Shown here piece after piece: positions 8,333 through 17,836 of a DNA stretch of 64,000 nucleotides (its first letter is position 1; each line of letters opens with the position of its first letter). Source of the stretch: Pseudomonas brassicacearum. GTDB taxonomy: Bacteria; Pseudomonadota; Gammaproteobacteria; Pseudomonadales; Pseudomonadaceae. The stretch lies in assembly GCF_000585995.1 (NCBI RefSeq), contig NZ_CP007410.1:62001-126000 (forward strand), in the 5' to 3' direction. Both the position numbers and the translations under genes were made by a program. The notes below the pieces were generated by a model. The model was given only the letters and a program-made list of their open reading frames with translations, was not told the origin of the DNA and made no database searches.

Positions 8333-9283
8333 TCAAACCGCAATCGAAGGCAACGGCAACCCCGTGAGCGATTCAGCACTGTTGGCCTGTTCTTCCGTCA
8401 ACCAATCCACAAACTGCCGGATCAACGCCCCGCGCCGTTTACGCTGGGGCAGGACCACGTAATACCCCAACCGCGATAACACCGTTTCAGCGATGGGCCG
8501 GCACAAGAGCCCCTGCGCCAGCAAGTTATCCACAAGGTGGCGCCAGCCGATCGCCACGCCTTGGCCGCCAATCGCGGCCTGGATCAGCAAGGTGTAATTG
8601 TCGAACCGTAGCTGTCCGGGTGCCGGCGGCGAGGTGATGCCCAGCTCACGGAATACACCACTCCAGTCGAACCAGTTGCTGCTGTTTTCTCCGCGCAGGT
8701 GCAGCAGGGGGAATTCCGACAAGGCCTGGGCGGGCAAGGGCAGGGGGCGCTCCTTAAGCAACAGCGGGCTGCACACCGGAAAAACTTCTTCGCTGAAAAG
8801 CCAATGACTTTCGCCTTGTTTGAAGCGTCCATCGCCGAACAGTACGGCAACGTCGATATCCGTGCGCAGCATGTTGTGGTTGCGCTCGCTGGTCACCAGG
8901 CTAACGTCCACCTGCGGGTTGGCGGCGTGAAATCGATGCAGTCGCGGCATCAGCCAATAGGCGGCGAAAGCGAAGTCCGTGGCGACTTGCAGCACCTCAT
9001 GCTGATGTTGGGCGGTGATCGCGTGCAATCCGGCGTCGATGCTCTGCAAACCGGCCTGCACCTGTTCGAAGAGGATCGTCCCGGCCTCGGTCATTTCGAT
9101 GCCGCGATAGATGCGATCGAACAACCGTGTACCCAGTTGTTCTTCCAGGCGTTTGATCTGCTGGCTGATGGCCGGTTGCGTAGTGCCCAGCTCAATCGCC
9201 GCCGCCGTAAAGCTGCGATGGCGGGCTGCGGCTTCAAAGGCACGGAACAGGTCCAGAGACAGGTCACCCAAGGCTTCATACAT
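8333..9283 (-). CDS. LysR-type regulator of choline sulfate utilisation
   Basis: 316 residues. The N-terminal winged helix-turn-helix (about 10-68) reads LDLFRAFEAAARHRSFTAAA then TQPAISQQIKRLEEQLGTRLFDR, a textbook LysR pattern, and a two-lobe effector-binding domain follows. It is divergent from betC across about 115 bases, the arrangement of the choline-sulfate regulator family (TIGR03418 type) seen in Pseudomonas and rhizobia. It is therefore expected to control betC and choX in response to choline-O-sulfate or a derivative. The link to choline sulfate rests on the neighbourhood as well as overall similarity; no T-N11-A operator was pinned down with confidence. Confidence 0.88.
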   Translation of the reverse strand: MYEALGDLSLDLFRAFEAAARHRSFTAAAIELGTTQPAISQQIKRLEEQLGTRLFDRIYRGIEMTEAGTILFEQVQAGLQSIDAGLHAITAQHQHEVLQVATDFAFAAYWLMPRLHRFHAANPQVDVSLVTSERNHNMLRTDIDVAVLFGDGRFKQGESHWLFSEEVFPVCSPLLLKERPLPLPAQALSEFPLLHLRGENSSNWFDWSGVFRELGITSPPAPGQLRFDNYTLLIQAAIGGQGVAIGWRHLVDNLLAQGLLCRPIAETVLSRLGYYVVLPQRKRRGALIRQFVDWLTEEQANSAESLTGLPLPSIAV

Positions 9284-9397
9284 AAGCTGTGCTTATCCTA
9301 GTCATTACCTTGCATGGGCTTTACCCCAAAAGATGGGCGCTACATGCTCAATCGCAGCAATGTCGCATAACTATCCACTATGGAATGCCGCGAATAC

Positions 9398-10912
9398 ATG
9401 AAGCGCAAGAACATTCTTTTCATCATGGCCGATCAAATGGCCGCGCCAATGTTGCCGATCTACGGTCCTTCGCCGATCAAGCTGCCCAACCTGTCGCGCC
9501 TGGCCGAGCAGGGCGTGGTCTTCGACGCTGCTTATTGCAACAGCCCGCTCTGTGCGCCGTCACGCTTTACCCTGGTGAGCGGCCAATTGCCCAGCAAGAT
9601 CGGCGCCTACGACAACGCCGCGGATTTCCCGGCAGACGTTCCCACTTATGCCCATTACCTGCGTCGCCTTGGCTACCGTACGGCACTGTCCGGCAAGATG
9701 CACTTTTGCGGGCCGGACCAACTGCACGGCTACGAAGAACGCCTGACCAGTGACATTTATCCGGCCGATTACGGCTGGGCGGTGAATTGGGACGAACCTG
9801 ATGTGCGGCCGAGCTGGTACCACAACATGTCTTCGGTGTTGCAGGCCGGGCCGTGCGTGCGTACCAACCAGCTGGATTTTGACGAAGAAGTGGTGTTCAA
9901 GGCCCAGCAGTACCTGTTCGACCACATCCGTGAGGACGGCGACCAGCCTTTCTGCCTGACGGTCTCCATGACTCACCCACATGACCCGTACACGATTCCC
10001 AAGGCCTTTTGGGATATGTATGACGACAACGACATCCCGCTGCCGCAAACCCCGGCGCAAACGGAACTCGACCCCCACTCCCAGCGCCTACTGAAAGTGT
10101 ATGACCTGTGGGACAAACCGCTGCCTGTGGATAAGATTCGCGATGCCCGCCGTGCGTACTTCGGCGCGTGCAGCTACATCGACAGTAACGTCGGCAAACT
10201 GCTGCAGACTCTGGAAGACACCGGCTTGCTGGACGACACCATCATCGTTTTCTCCGGCGATCATGGGGACATGCTTGGCGAAAAAGGCCTGTGGTACAAA
10301 ATGCACTGGTTCGAAATGGCCGCCCGTGTACCGCTGCTGATCAGCGCGCCGGGCCAGTTCGCCAGCGCCCGGGTCGGCGCGGCGGTGTCCACTGCCGACC
10401 TGCTGCCGACTTTGGTCGAACTCGCCGGCGGTACGCTGGAGCCCGGGTTGCCGCTGGATGGCCGTTCGTTGCTGCCGCATCTGCAAGGGCAGGGCGGGCA
10501 TGACGAAGTCTTCGGTGAGTACATGGCCGAAGGCACCATCAGCCCGTTGATGATGATCCGCCGTGGCCCGTGGAAGTTCATCTACAGCGAAGATGACCCG
10601 TGCCTGCTGTTCGATGTGCGCAACGATCCCAAGGAGCAGGAAAACCTCAGCCAATCAGCTGAGCACCAGGCGCTGTTCGCCGAATTTCTCGCCGAGGCGC
10701 GGGCCAAATGGGACATTCCAGCCATTCATCAACAGGTGCTCGCCAGTCAGCGCCGCCGCCGTTTCGTCGCCCAGGCCCTGGCCTTGGGCAAACTCAAGAG
10801 CTGGGATCACCAGCCGCTGGTGGACGCCAGTCAGCAGTACATGCGTAACCACATCGACCTCGACGATCTGGAGCGCAAGGCCCGTTATCCACAACCCTGC
10901 CAAAACCAATAA
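9398..10912 (+). CDS. betC: Choline-sulfatase BetC
   Basis: 504 residues from the ATG at 9398; another in-frame ATG at 9380 lacks an SD and would add six residues. Type I sulfatase: NILFIMADQMAAPMLP near the start supplies metal-binding aspartate, and the formylglycine signature CAPSR occurs in NSPLCAPSRFTLVSGQ (Cys about 54). The FSGDHGDMLGEKGLWYKM block (about 286-303) holds the C-terminal metal site. BetC hydrolyses choline-O-sulfate to choline plus sulfate, feeding glycine betaine synthesis and sulfur supply. A Cys-type sulfatase needs a maturase, not present in this window. choX follows 15 bases downstream, probably as one operon. Confidence 0.95.
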   Translation: MKRKNILFIMADQMAAPMLPIYGPSPIKLPNLSRLAEQGVVFDAAYCNSPLCAPSRFTLVSGQLPSKIGAYDNAADFPADVPTYAHYLRRLGYRTALSGKMHFCGPDQLHGYEERLTSDIYPADYGWAVNWDEPDVRPSWYHNMSSVLQAGPCVRTNQLDFDEEVVFKAQQYLFDHIREDGDQPFCLTVSMTHPHDPYTIPKAFWDMYDDNDIPLPQTPAQTELDPHSQRLLKVYDLWDKPLPVDKIRDARRAYFGACSYIDSNVGKLLQTLEDTGLLDDTIIVFSGDHGDMLGEKGLWYKMHWFEMAARVPLLISAPGQFASARVGAAVSTADLLPTLVELAGGTLEPGLPLDGRSLLPHLQGQGGHDEVFGEYMAEGTISPLMMIRRGPWKFIYSEDDPCLLFDVRNDPKEQENLSQSAEHQALFAEFLAEARAKWDIPAIHQQVLASQRRRRFVAQALALGKLKSWDHQPLVDASQQYMRNHIDLDDLERKARYPQPCQNQ

Positions 10913-10927
10913 CGTAAGGGGAAGCAC

Positions 10928-11848
10928 ATGCAAAAGTTATCCACAGTACTGACCGCTGGGCTGTTGGCGTTGAGCAGTGTTTCGGCGTGGGCCGAGCAGA
11001 GCTGCGAGACCGTGAAGATGGCCGACCCGGGCTGGAGTGACATCGCCGCGACCAATGCCATCACCGGTTTCCTGTTGGATGGCATGGGCTACAAGGCCAA
11101 GGTCGATACGCTCGCGGTGCCGATTACCTTCGGCGGCCTCAAGGACGGCCAGGTGGATGTGTTCCTGGGTAACTGGATGCCGGCGCAGCAGGGGTTCTAT
11201 GACAAATTCGTGGCCACTGGCGATGTCACGCAACTGGCCAAGAACCTCGACGGCACCGAATTCACCCTGGCGGTTCCGGATTATGTCTGGGACGCGGGTG
11301 TGCATAACTTTGCCGACCTGAACAAGTTTGCCGACAAGTTCGACAAGAAGATCTACGGCATCGGTTCCGGCGCTCCGGCGAACCTGTCCCTGAAAGACAT
11401 CATCAAGACCAATGACTTCGGCATGGGCGAGTGGAAACTGGTGGAATCCAGCGAACAGGCGATGTTGGCGGAAGTCTCCCGGGCCGTGAAGAAGCAGAAG
11501 TTCGTGACCTTTCTCGGCTGGACGCCGCACCCCATGAACGTGCAGCTGAAAATGCACTACCTCAAGGGTGGCGAGAAATACTTCGGCGACACGGGCAGTG
11601 TTTATACACTGACGCGCAAGGGTTATGCACAGGCCTGCCCGAACGTTGGCAAGCTGCTGACCAACCTGAGCTTCACCCAGGAAATGGAAAACAGCATCAT
11701 GGCCGAGGTGGTGAACAACAAAATCAGCAACGCCGATGCGGCCAAGGCCTGGATCAAGGCCAACCCGGCGGTGCTGGATAAGTGGCTGGACGGCGTGAAG
11801 ACCCTGGATGGCAAGGATGCGTTGGCGGCGGTGAAGGCCAAGCTGTAA
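10928..11848 (+). CDS. choX: Choline ABC transporter periplasmic binding protein ChoX
   Basis: 306 residues, start preceded by AAGGGG. Signal peptide MQKLSTVLTAGLLALSSVSAWA, mature protein beginning EQSCETVKMADPGWSD, a type II binding protein of the glycine betaine/choline (OpuAC) class. Aromatic residues expected to box the trimethylammonium group are seen in DPGWSD, LGNWMPA and FLGWTPHPMN. It would deliver choline or a related quaternary amine to a permease. No choW/choV permease or ATPase gene is next to it, so it must work with components elsewhere. Co-transcription with betC ties it to choline-O-sulfate use. Confidence 0.92.
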   Translation: MQKLSTVLTAGLLALSSVSAWAEQSCETVKMADPGWSDIAATNAITGFLLDGMGYKAKVDTLAVPITFGGLKDGQVDVFLGNWMPAQQGFYDKFVATGDVTQLAKNLDGTEFTLAVPDYVWDAGVHNFADLNKFADKFDKKIYGIGSGAPANLSLKDIIKTNDFGMGEWKLVESSEQAMLAEVSRAVKKQKFVTFLGWTPHPMNVQLKMHYLKGGEKYFGDTGSVYTLTRKGYAQACPNVGKLLTNLSFTQEMENSIMAEVVNNKISNADAAKAWIKANPAVLDKWLDGVKTLDGKDALAAVKAKL

Positions 11849-11874
11849 AGCCCATGTGCCGGTGAGTTGCTCTT

Positions 11875-11992
11875 GTGGCGAGGGAGCTTGCTCCCGCTGG
11901 AGGGCGAAGCCCTCCCAAAACCGATACGGTGTCGTGCCGTCTCAGATTTTGAGGCTGCTTCGCAGCTCAGCGGGAGCAAGCTCCCTCGCCAC
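11875..11992. repeat. REPIN, GTGGCGAGGGAGC class
   Basis: Arms GTGGCGAGGGAGCTTGCTCC and complement, with inner GAGGGCGAAGCCCTC and GAGGCTGCTTCGCAGCTC hairpins, fill the choX-SulP gap. Confidence 0.92.
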
Positions 11993-12043
11993 GGGTGGGC
12001 GCTCGCCTGATACTCTTGCGCCAAACCCCATCCTTGAGGCCCC

Positions 12044-13612
12044 ATGGCAATCCCCACTCGCCATTCACTCTTTCCGTTCCTGAGCTGGCTGCCCCGACAG
12101 ACCCGCCAGAGTGTCGGCCGCGACCTGATCGTCGGCCTGAGCGGCGCGATTCTCGCGTTGCCGCAATCCATTGCCTACGCCCTGATTGCCGGGTTGCCAC
12201 CTGAGTACGGCTTGTACGCGGCGATTGTCCCTGTGCTGATCGCCTGCCTGTGGGGTTCGTCCTGGCATTTGATCTGCGGTCCTACGGCGGCGATCTCCAT
12301 CGTCCTGTATGCCAGCGTCAGTCCCCTGGCCGTGCCCGCGACCCAGGACTACATCACCTTGATTCTGTTGCTGACAGTACTGGCGGGTATTTTCCAATGG
12401 CTGTTGGGGCTGTTGCGTTTCGGTGCGCTGGTGAATTTCGTTTCGCACTCGGTAGTGCTGGGGTTCACCCTGGGGGCGGCGGTGGTGATTGCATTGGGGC
12501 AGCTGCCAAACCTGCTGGGCCTGGATTTGCCGAATGAAGCCACGGCGTTGAAGGGCTTGCTGATGTTGCTCAGCCACATCGGGGCTGTGGATAAACCGTC
12601 CTTGCTGCTGGGGTTAGGCACGCTGGTCCTGGGCGTGGTGCTCAAAAGGCTGCTGCCACGCTGGCCGAGCCTGTTGATAACGTTGGTCATCAGTAGCCTG
12701 GTGGTCTGGCTATGGCCGGCGATGTTCGGGCATGTGGCGCTGGTCAGCGCCTTCGCCGGGCGCCTGCCGCCGTTCACAGTGTTGCCGCTGGACCTGGAAT
12801 TGATCCTGCGCCTGCTGCCCGGCGCAGTCGCGGTGGGCATGCTTGGGCTGGTCACCAGCCTGTCCATCGCCCGTTCGTTGTCGGTACGTTCCGGGCAATT
12901 GCTCGATGCGAATCAAGAGGTGAGGGCGCAGGGGCTTTCCAACATCGTCGGAGGATTTTTCTCTGGATCATTGTCGGCCGGTTCTTTCACCCGTTCCGGC
13001 CTCAGCTATGACGCTGGAGCCTGTTCGCCCCTGGCCGGTGTGTTTTCGGCCTTGTGGGTGGCGTTGTTCGCCGTGGCTGGCGCGAAGCTGATCGCGCACA
13101 TCCCGATTCCGGCCATGGCCGGCAGCATTCTGCTGATCGCCTGGGGACTGGTGGACCATCGCGGCATCCGCGCGTTGTACCGCGTGAGCCGCGCCGAGTT
13201 CGTGGTGATGGGCCTGACCTGCCTGGCCACGTTGCTGCTGGAGCTGCAAACCGCCATCTATGCCGGTGTGCTGGCCTCGCTGTTCTTTTACCTCAAGCGC
13301 ACCTCACAGCCGCGCGTGCACCACTCCTGTGAGGGGGAGGCCGACATCCTACGGGTGGGCGGCTCGATCTTTTTTGGTGCCAGCCATTACCTGCAAGTGC
13401 GGCTGCAACGGTTGCAAGCGCCGCGGGTGGTGATCGATGCCCAGCAGATCAACTTCATTGATTATTCCGGGGTGGAAATGCTCCACCAGGAAGCCCGGCG
13501 CCTGCGCAGCCAGGGGCGTAGCCTGACGTTGCGCAAGGCCAGGCCGCATGTGGTGGAGGAGTTGAAGAAGTTGGAAGGGGCGGAGCACTGCCCGATTCAC
13601 TTCGAAGACTAG
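12044..13612 (+). CDS. SulP family inorganic anion transporter with STAS domain
   Basis: 522 residues, ATG at 12044 with GAGG upstream. About eleven to twelve membrane helices; the SulP signature region is seen in ALPQSIAYALIAGLPPEYGLYAAIVP (about 38-63), followed by GPTAAIS and by the conserved stretch GFFSGSLSAGSFTRSGLSYDAGA near 300. The C-terminal STAS domain (about 420-520) contains VVIDAQQINFIDYSGVEMLHQ. Family members move sulfate, bicarbonate or other anions. The position after betC and choX suggests disposal or uptake of sulfate linked to choline sulfate use, but a REPIN separates it, so the link is inference. Confidence 0.9.
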   Translation: MAIPTRHSLFPFLSWLPRQTRQSVGRDLIVGLSGAILALPQSIAYALIAGLPPEYGLYAAIVPVLIACLWGSSWHLICGPTAAISIVLYASVSPLAVPATQDYITLILLLTVLAGIFQWLLGLLRFGALVNFVSHSVVLGFTLGAAVVIALGQLPNLLGLDLPNEATALKGLLMLLSHIGAVDKPSLLLGLGTLVLGVVLKRLLPRWPSLLITLVISSLVVWLWPAMFGHVALVSAFAGRLPPFTVLPLDLELILRLLPGAVAVGMLGLVTSLSIARSLSVRSGQLLDANQEVRAQGLSNIVGGFFSGSLSAGSFTRSGLSYDAGACSPLAGVFSALWVALFAVAGAKLIAHIPIPAMAGSILLIAWGLVDHRGIRALYRVSRAEFVVMGLTCLATLLLELQTAIYAGVLASLFFYLKRTSQPRVHHSCEGEADILRVGGSIFFGASHYLQVRLQRLQAPRVVIDAQQINFIDYSGVEMLHQEARRLRSQGRSLTLRKARPHVVEELKKLEGAEHCPIHFED

Positions 13613-13633
13613 GGCTTAAGGCAGACATACCCT

Positions 13634-13725
13634 GTGGCGAGGGGATTTATCCCCGTTGGACTGCGAAGCAGTCCCAAAAAAGCGGGGCCGCTTCGCGCCC
13701 CAGCGGGGATAAATCCCCTCGCCAC
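13634..13725. repeat. REPIN, GTGGCGAGGGGATTTATCCCC class
   Basis: Arms GTGGCGAGGGGATTTATCCC at 13634 and the complement ending at 13725, lying between the convergent SulP and aroE genes. Confidence 0.92.
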
Positions 13726-13738
13726 AACAGCCTAAAAC

Positions 13739-14560
13739 CTACAGCGCCAGTTGGCGGCGCAGCTCGACGAGCACCGGCGCGGTGTCCGGGCGTACCCCAC
13801 GCCACAAATAGAACGCTTCGCCCGCCTGTTCGGCGAGCATACCCAGCCCATCCATCGCCACCGCCGCGCCGTGCTCACTGGCCCAACGGCAGAACGAGGT
13901 CGGCTCCTTGCCATACATCATGTCGTAGCAGACCGTCTTGCCGGGCTCGATCAAGCTGGCGGCAATCGGCGGTACATCCCCCGACAGGCTGGCGGATGTG
14001 GCATTGATGATCAGGTCCACCGGCTCTTGCAGCCAGTCGAAACCACTGGCCGACACCGGGCCCAGGTCCGCGAACAGCTCAGCCAGCAACTCGGCCTTTT
14101 CCACCGTACGATTGGCGATGATCAGCGAGGCCGGCCCTTCGGCCAGTAGCGGTTCCAAGGCGCCTCGCACCGCGCCGCCAGCCCCCAGCAACAGGATGCG
14201 CTTGCCCTTGAGGCTGAAGCCGGCGTTGACGGTCAGGTCCCGCACCAGCCCGGCGCCGTCGGTGTTATCACCCAACAGGCGGCCGTCGGCCAACTTGCTC
14301 AACGTGTTGACCGCCCCGGCCCGCTGCGCCCGTTCGGTCAGGCTGTCGGCCAAGCGGAAGGCGTCTTCCTTGAACGGCACCGTGACATTCGCCCCACGGC
14401 CCTCGCGGAAAAATGCCCGGGCGCAACCGGCAAAATCATCCAGCGGCGCGAGCAGTGTGCTGTAGTCCAGTGCTTGCCCGGTCTGCTCGGCAAACAAGCG
14501 GTGAATCAGTGGCGACTTGCTGTGGCCGATGGGGTTACCCATTACAACGTAGCGATCCAT
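13739..14560 (-). CDS. aroE: Shikimate dehydrogenase AroE
   Basis: 273 residues, standard length. Catalyses NADPH-dependent reduction of 3-dehydroshikimate in the aromatic amino acid pathway, in the cytosol. The substrate-binding [10 protein letters not shown] (8-17) and catalytic NVTVPFKE (lysine about 65) are intact, NTDGAG follows near 101, and the nucleotide loop is [10 protein letters not shown] (about 126-135) with NRTVEKA after strand two, the NADPH-preferring NRT motif. It lies 13 bases after hemF on the same strand, the usual hemF-aroE order in Pseudomonas. Confidence 0.97.
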   Translation of the reverse strand: MDRYVVMGNPIGHSKSPLIHRLFAEQTGQALDYSTLLAPLDDFAGCARAFFREGRGANVTVPFKEDAFRLADSLTERAQRAGAVNTLSKLADGRLLGDNTDGAGLVRDLTVNAGFSLKGKRILLLGAGGAVRGALEPLLAEGPASLIIANRTVEKAELLAELFADLGPVSASGFDWLQEPVDLIINATSASLSGDVPPIAASLIEPGKTVCYDMMYGKEPTSFCRWASEHGAAVAMDGLGMLAEQAGEAFYLWRGVRPDTAPVLVELRRQLAL

Positions 14561-14573
14561 GAGTAATCCCCGT

Positions 14574-15512
<939 letters not shown>

Positions 15513-15632
15513 CTACGCGGCGGGCAACGGGCCGGTGGCAAATGGGCGCACAGGATAACACCGCACCTGGCGACGCTACAGTTGACGAAGGTCAAGCTTA
15601 GGAGTCCGATAGCAGGCTTGGTAAAAAGTCTT

Positions 15633-15762
15633 GTGGCGAGGGAGCTTGCTCCCGCTGGGTCGCGAAGCGGCCCCAAAACTTGCCGAATGCGCCGCATCAG
15701 GCACACCGCGCCGACGAATCACGACTGCTTCGCAGCCGAGCGGGAGCAAGCTCCCTCGCCAC
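15633..15762. repeat. REPIN, GTGGCGAGGGAGC class
   Basis: Arms at 15633 and ending 15762 with a longer 90-base centre. It occupies most of the 329-base divergent gap between hemF and qor; the promoters of both genes must lie on either side. Confidence 0.92.
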
Positions 15763-15817
15763 GGGTTTGTCGGTGGCCTTAAGTCAATAGCATCACTGCG
15801 ACAAGGAGAAAGTGAAG

Positions 15818-16795
15818 ATGGCCAAACGTATCCAGTTCAGTTCCCACGGCGGCCCCGAAGTGCTCGAGTATGTGGACTACCAGCCCGCCGAGCCGGGCCC
15901 GCAGCAAGTGCGCGTCAGCAACCGGGCGATCGGCCTGAACTTCATCGACACCTACTACCGCAGCGGTCTGTATCCGCCGCCGACGCTACCATCGGGCCTG
16001 GGCGCCGAAGGGGCGGGCGTGGTCGAGGCGGTCGGCAGTGAGGTCACGCGATTCAAGGTCGGTGACCGGGTGGCTTACGGCAGCGGTCCGTTGGGGGCCT
16101 ATAGCGATGTGCATGTGCTGCCCGAGGCCAACCTGGTGCATTTGCCCGAATCCATCAGCTTCGAGCAGGCGGCCGGTGTGATGCTCAAGGGCCTGACCGT
16201 GCAGTACCTGTTGCGCCAGACTTATGAACTCAAGGGTGGCGAAACCATCCTGTTCCATGCCGCCGCCGGTGGTGTGGGTTCCTTGGCCTGCCAATGGGCC
16301 AAGGCCTTGGGCGTGAAGCTGATCGGTACCGTCAGTTCACCGGAAAAAGCCGCCATCGCCAAATCCCACGGCGCTTGGGAAACCATCGACTACAGCAAGG
16401 AAAACGTCGCACAGCGAGTGCTGGAATTGACTGACGGCAAAAAGGTGCCGGTGGTGTACGACGGGGTTGGCAAGGACACCTGGCTGACCTCCCTGGACAG
16501 CGTCGCCCCCCGTGGCCTGGTGGTGAGCTTCGGCAATGCCTCCGGTGCGGTGGACGGCGTGAACCTGGGGATCCTCTCGGCGAAGGGCTCGCTGTACGTC
16601 ACCCGCCCGACCCTGGCGACCTACGCCAACAACGCCGAGAACCTGCAGCGCATGGCCGATGAGCTGTTTGGGATGATCAGCAGCGGCAAGATCAAGGTGG
16701 ACATCAACCAGCGTTATCCACTGGCGGAAGCGGCCAAGGCCCAGACCGAGTTGTCGGCGCGACGGACGACGGGGTCGACCATTCTCTTGCCCTGA
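15818..16795 (+). CDS. qor: NADPH:quinone oxidoreductase Qor
   Basis: 325 residues from the ATG at 15818, preferred to the GTG six bases upstream because AAGGAG at 15803 is nine bases from the ATG. Zinc-free medium-chain dehydrogenase: N-terminal GroES-like domain with IGLNFIDTYYRSGLYPPP (about 42-59), then the Rossmann domain with the nucleotide loop AAAGGVGSLACQWAKALG (about 148-165). It lacks the structural zinc cysteines of alcohol dehydrogenases, as expected for quinone reductases. Divergent from hemF, as I recall for P. aeruginosa PA0023/PA0024. Confidence 0.93.
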   Translation: MAKRIQFSSHGGPEVLEYVDYQPAEPGPQQVRVSNRAIGLNFIDTYYRSGLYPPPTLPSGLGAEGAGVVEAVGSEVTRFKVGDRVAYGSGPLGAYSDVHVLPEANLVHLPESISFEQAAGVMLKGLTVQYLLRQTYELKGGETILFHAAAGGVGSLACQWAKALGVKLIGTVSSPEKAAIAKSHGAWETIDYSKENVAQRVLELTDGKKVPVVYDGVGKDTWLTSLDSVAPRGLVVSFGNASGAVDGVNLGILSAKGSLYVTRPTLATYANNAENLQRMADELFGMISSGKIKVDINQRYPLAEAAKAQTELSARRTTGSTILLP

Positions 16796-16822
16796 GATTT
16801 GATGGTTCAGGTTGCTTGAAAA

Positions 16823-17183
16823 CCTGTGGGAGCGAGCTTGCTCGCGATAGCAGTGTGTCAGTCAACATCAATGCTGGCTGACCTGGCGCCTTCGCGAGCA
16901 AGCTCGCTCCCACAAGGGTTTTGCAGTGACCACAGATCCGGCATTCGCCACAAATTCCTGTGGGAGCGAGCTTGCTCGCGATAGCGGAGTGTCAGTCAAC
17001 ATCAATGCTGGCTGACCTGACGCCTTCGCGAGCAAGCTCGCTCCCACAAGGGTTTTGCAGTGACCACAGATCCGGCATTCGCCACAAATTCCTGTGGGAG
17101 CGAGCTTGCTCGCGATAGCGGTGTGTCAGTCAATATCAATGCTGGCTGACCTGGCGCCATCGCGAGCAAGCTCGCTCCCACAG
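16823..17183. repeat. Tandem array of three class-A REPINs (134-base unit)
   Basis: Copies of CCTGTGGGAGCGAGCTTGCT start at 16823, 16957 and 17091, exactly 134 bases apart. Each unit is a complete REPIN plus the spacer GGGTTTTGCAGTGACCACAG..., so the array arose by tandem duplication of REPIN and spacer, not by independent insertion; the last spacer is truncated. It fills most of the 423-base convergent gap between qor and tsaC. Confidence 0.93.
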
Positions 17184-17218
17184 TGGTTTTGTGCAAGATG
17201 CAGAGTTTGTATCCGGGC

Positions 17219-17776
17219 TCAGTCCGGCCGCACGACCTTGCCGGTCGCCAGGTCGCGAATCACGCTGGGGTTCTTGCGCCCGCCCAGGTTGCCACCCAGC
17301 ACCAGGTCGATCTGCCCACGGAAATACTGCTCGACCCGAATCCGCGTGCGCGCCGCCGGGCGGCCCTGGGGGTTGGCCGAGGTGGACACCAGCGGTCCCA
17401 CCAGTGAGCACAGGTCGCGCACGGTGGGATGATCGCTGACCCGCAGCGCGACCGTGTCATGCACGCCGGTGATCCATTCCGGCAGCAGATTCTGGTGCGG
17501 CACCAGCCAGGTGTTAGGCCCCGGCCAAGTGCTGGCCATGCGGTCCATCCAGGTTTCGGGGAAGTCTTCGAACAGGAAATCGAACTGGTGGATGTTGTCC
17601 GCCACCAGGATCAAGCCCTTGTCGGGCAACCGCGACTTGATCGCCAGCAGGCGTTCCACCGCTTCCTCGTTCCACGGATCACAACCCAGGCCCCAGACCG
17701 CTTCGGTTGGATAGGCAATCACCGCCCCGGCGCGAATTTCCCGCGCGGCTTGTTGCACACGCCAACTGTTGACCAT
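17219..17776 (-). CDS. tsaC: L-threonylcarbamoyladenylate synthase TsaC
   Basis: 185 residues from the ATG at 17776 (GGAG nine bases upstream), the usual length for TsaC/YrdC. It makes threonylcarbamoyl-AMP from threonine, bicarbonate and ATP for the t6A37 modification of ANN-decoding tRNAs. The YrdC fold shows [14 protein letters not shown] (about 22-35), [13 protein letters not shown] (about 45-57, the KxR motif) and the STSAN motif near 140. Its position next to dprA matches other Pseudomonas chromosomes. Confidence 0.95.
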   Translation of the reverse strand: MVNSWRVQQAAREIRAGAVIAYPTEAVWGLGCDPWNEEAVERLLAIKSRLPDKGLILVADNIHQFDFLFEDFPETWMDRMASTWPGPNTWLVPHQNLLPEWITGVHDTVALRVSDHPTVRDLCSLVGPLVSTSANPQGRPAARTRIRVEQYFRGQIDLVLGGNLGGRKNPSVIRDLATGKVVRPD

Positions 17777-17836
17777 GAAAGATTCTCCGCAACACAAATA
17801 AGGCTGTGGGCAGTTTACCGATCTTCCCCATAAAAC

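Noticed and set aside
12710-13332. Short arginine-rich frames inside the SulP gene and similar GC-rich genes
   Set aside because: Overlapping shadow frames with no SD, no domain and biased composition.
16823-17183. Regular repeats that could suggest a CRISPR array
   Set aside because: The 134-base period, inverted REP arms and identical spacers show a tandem REPIN duplication; no cas genes are near.
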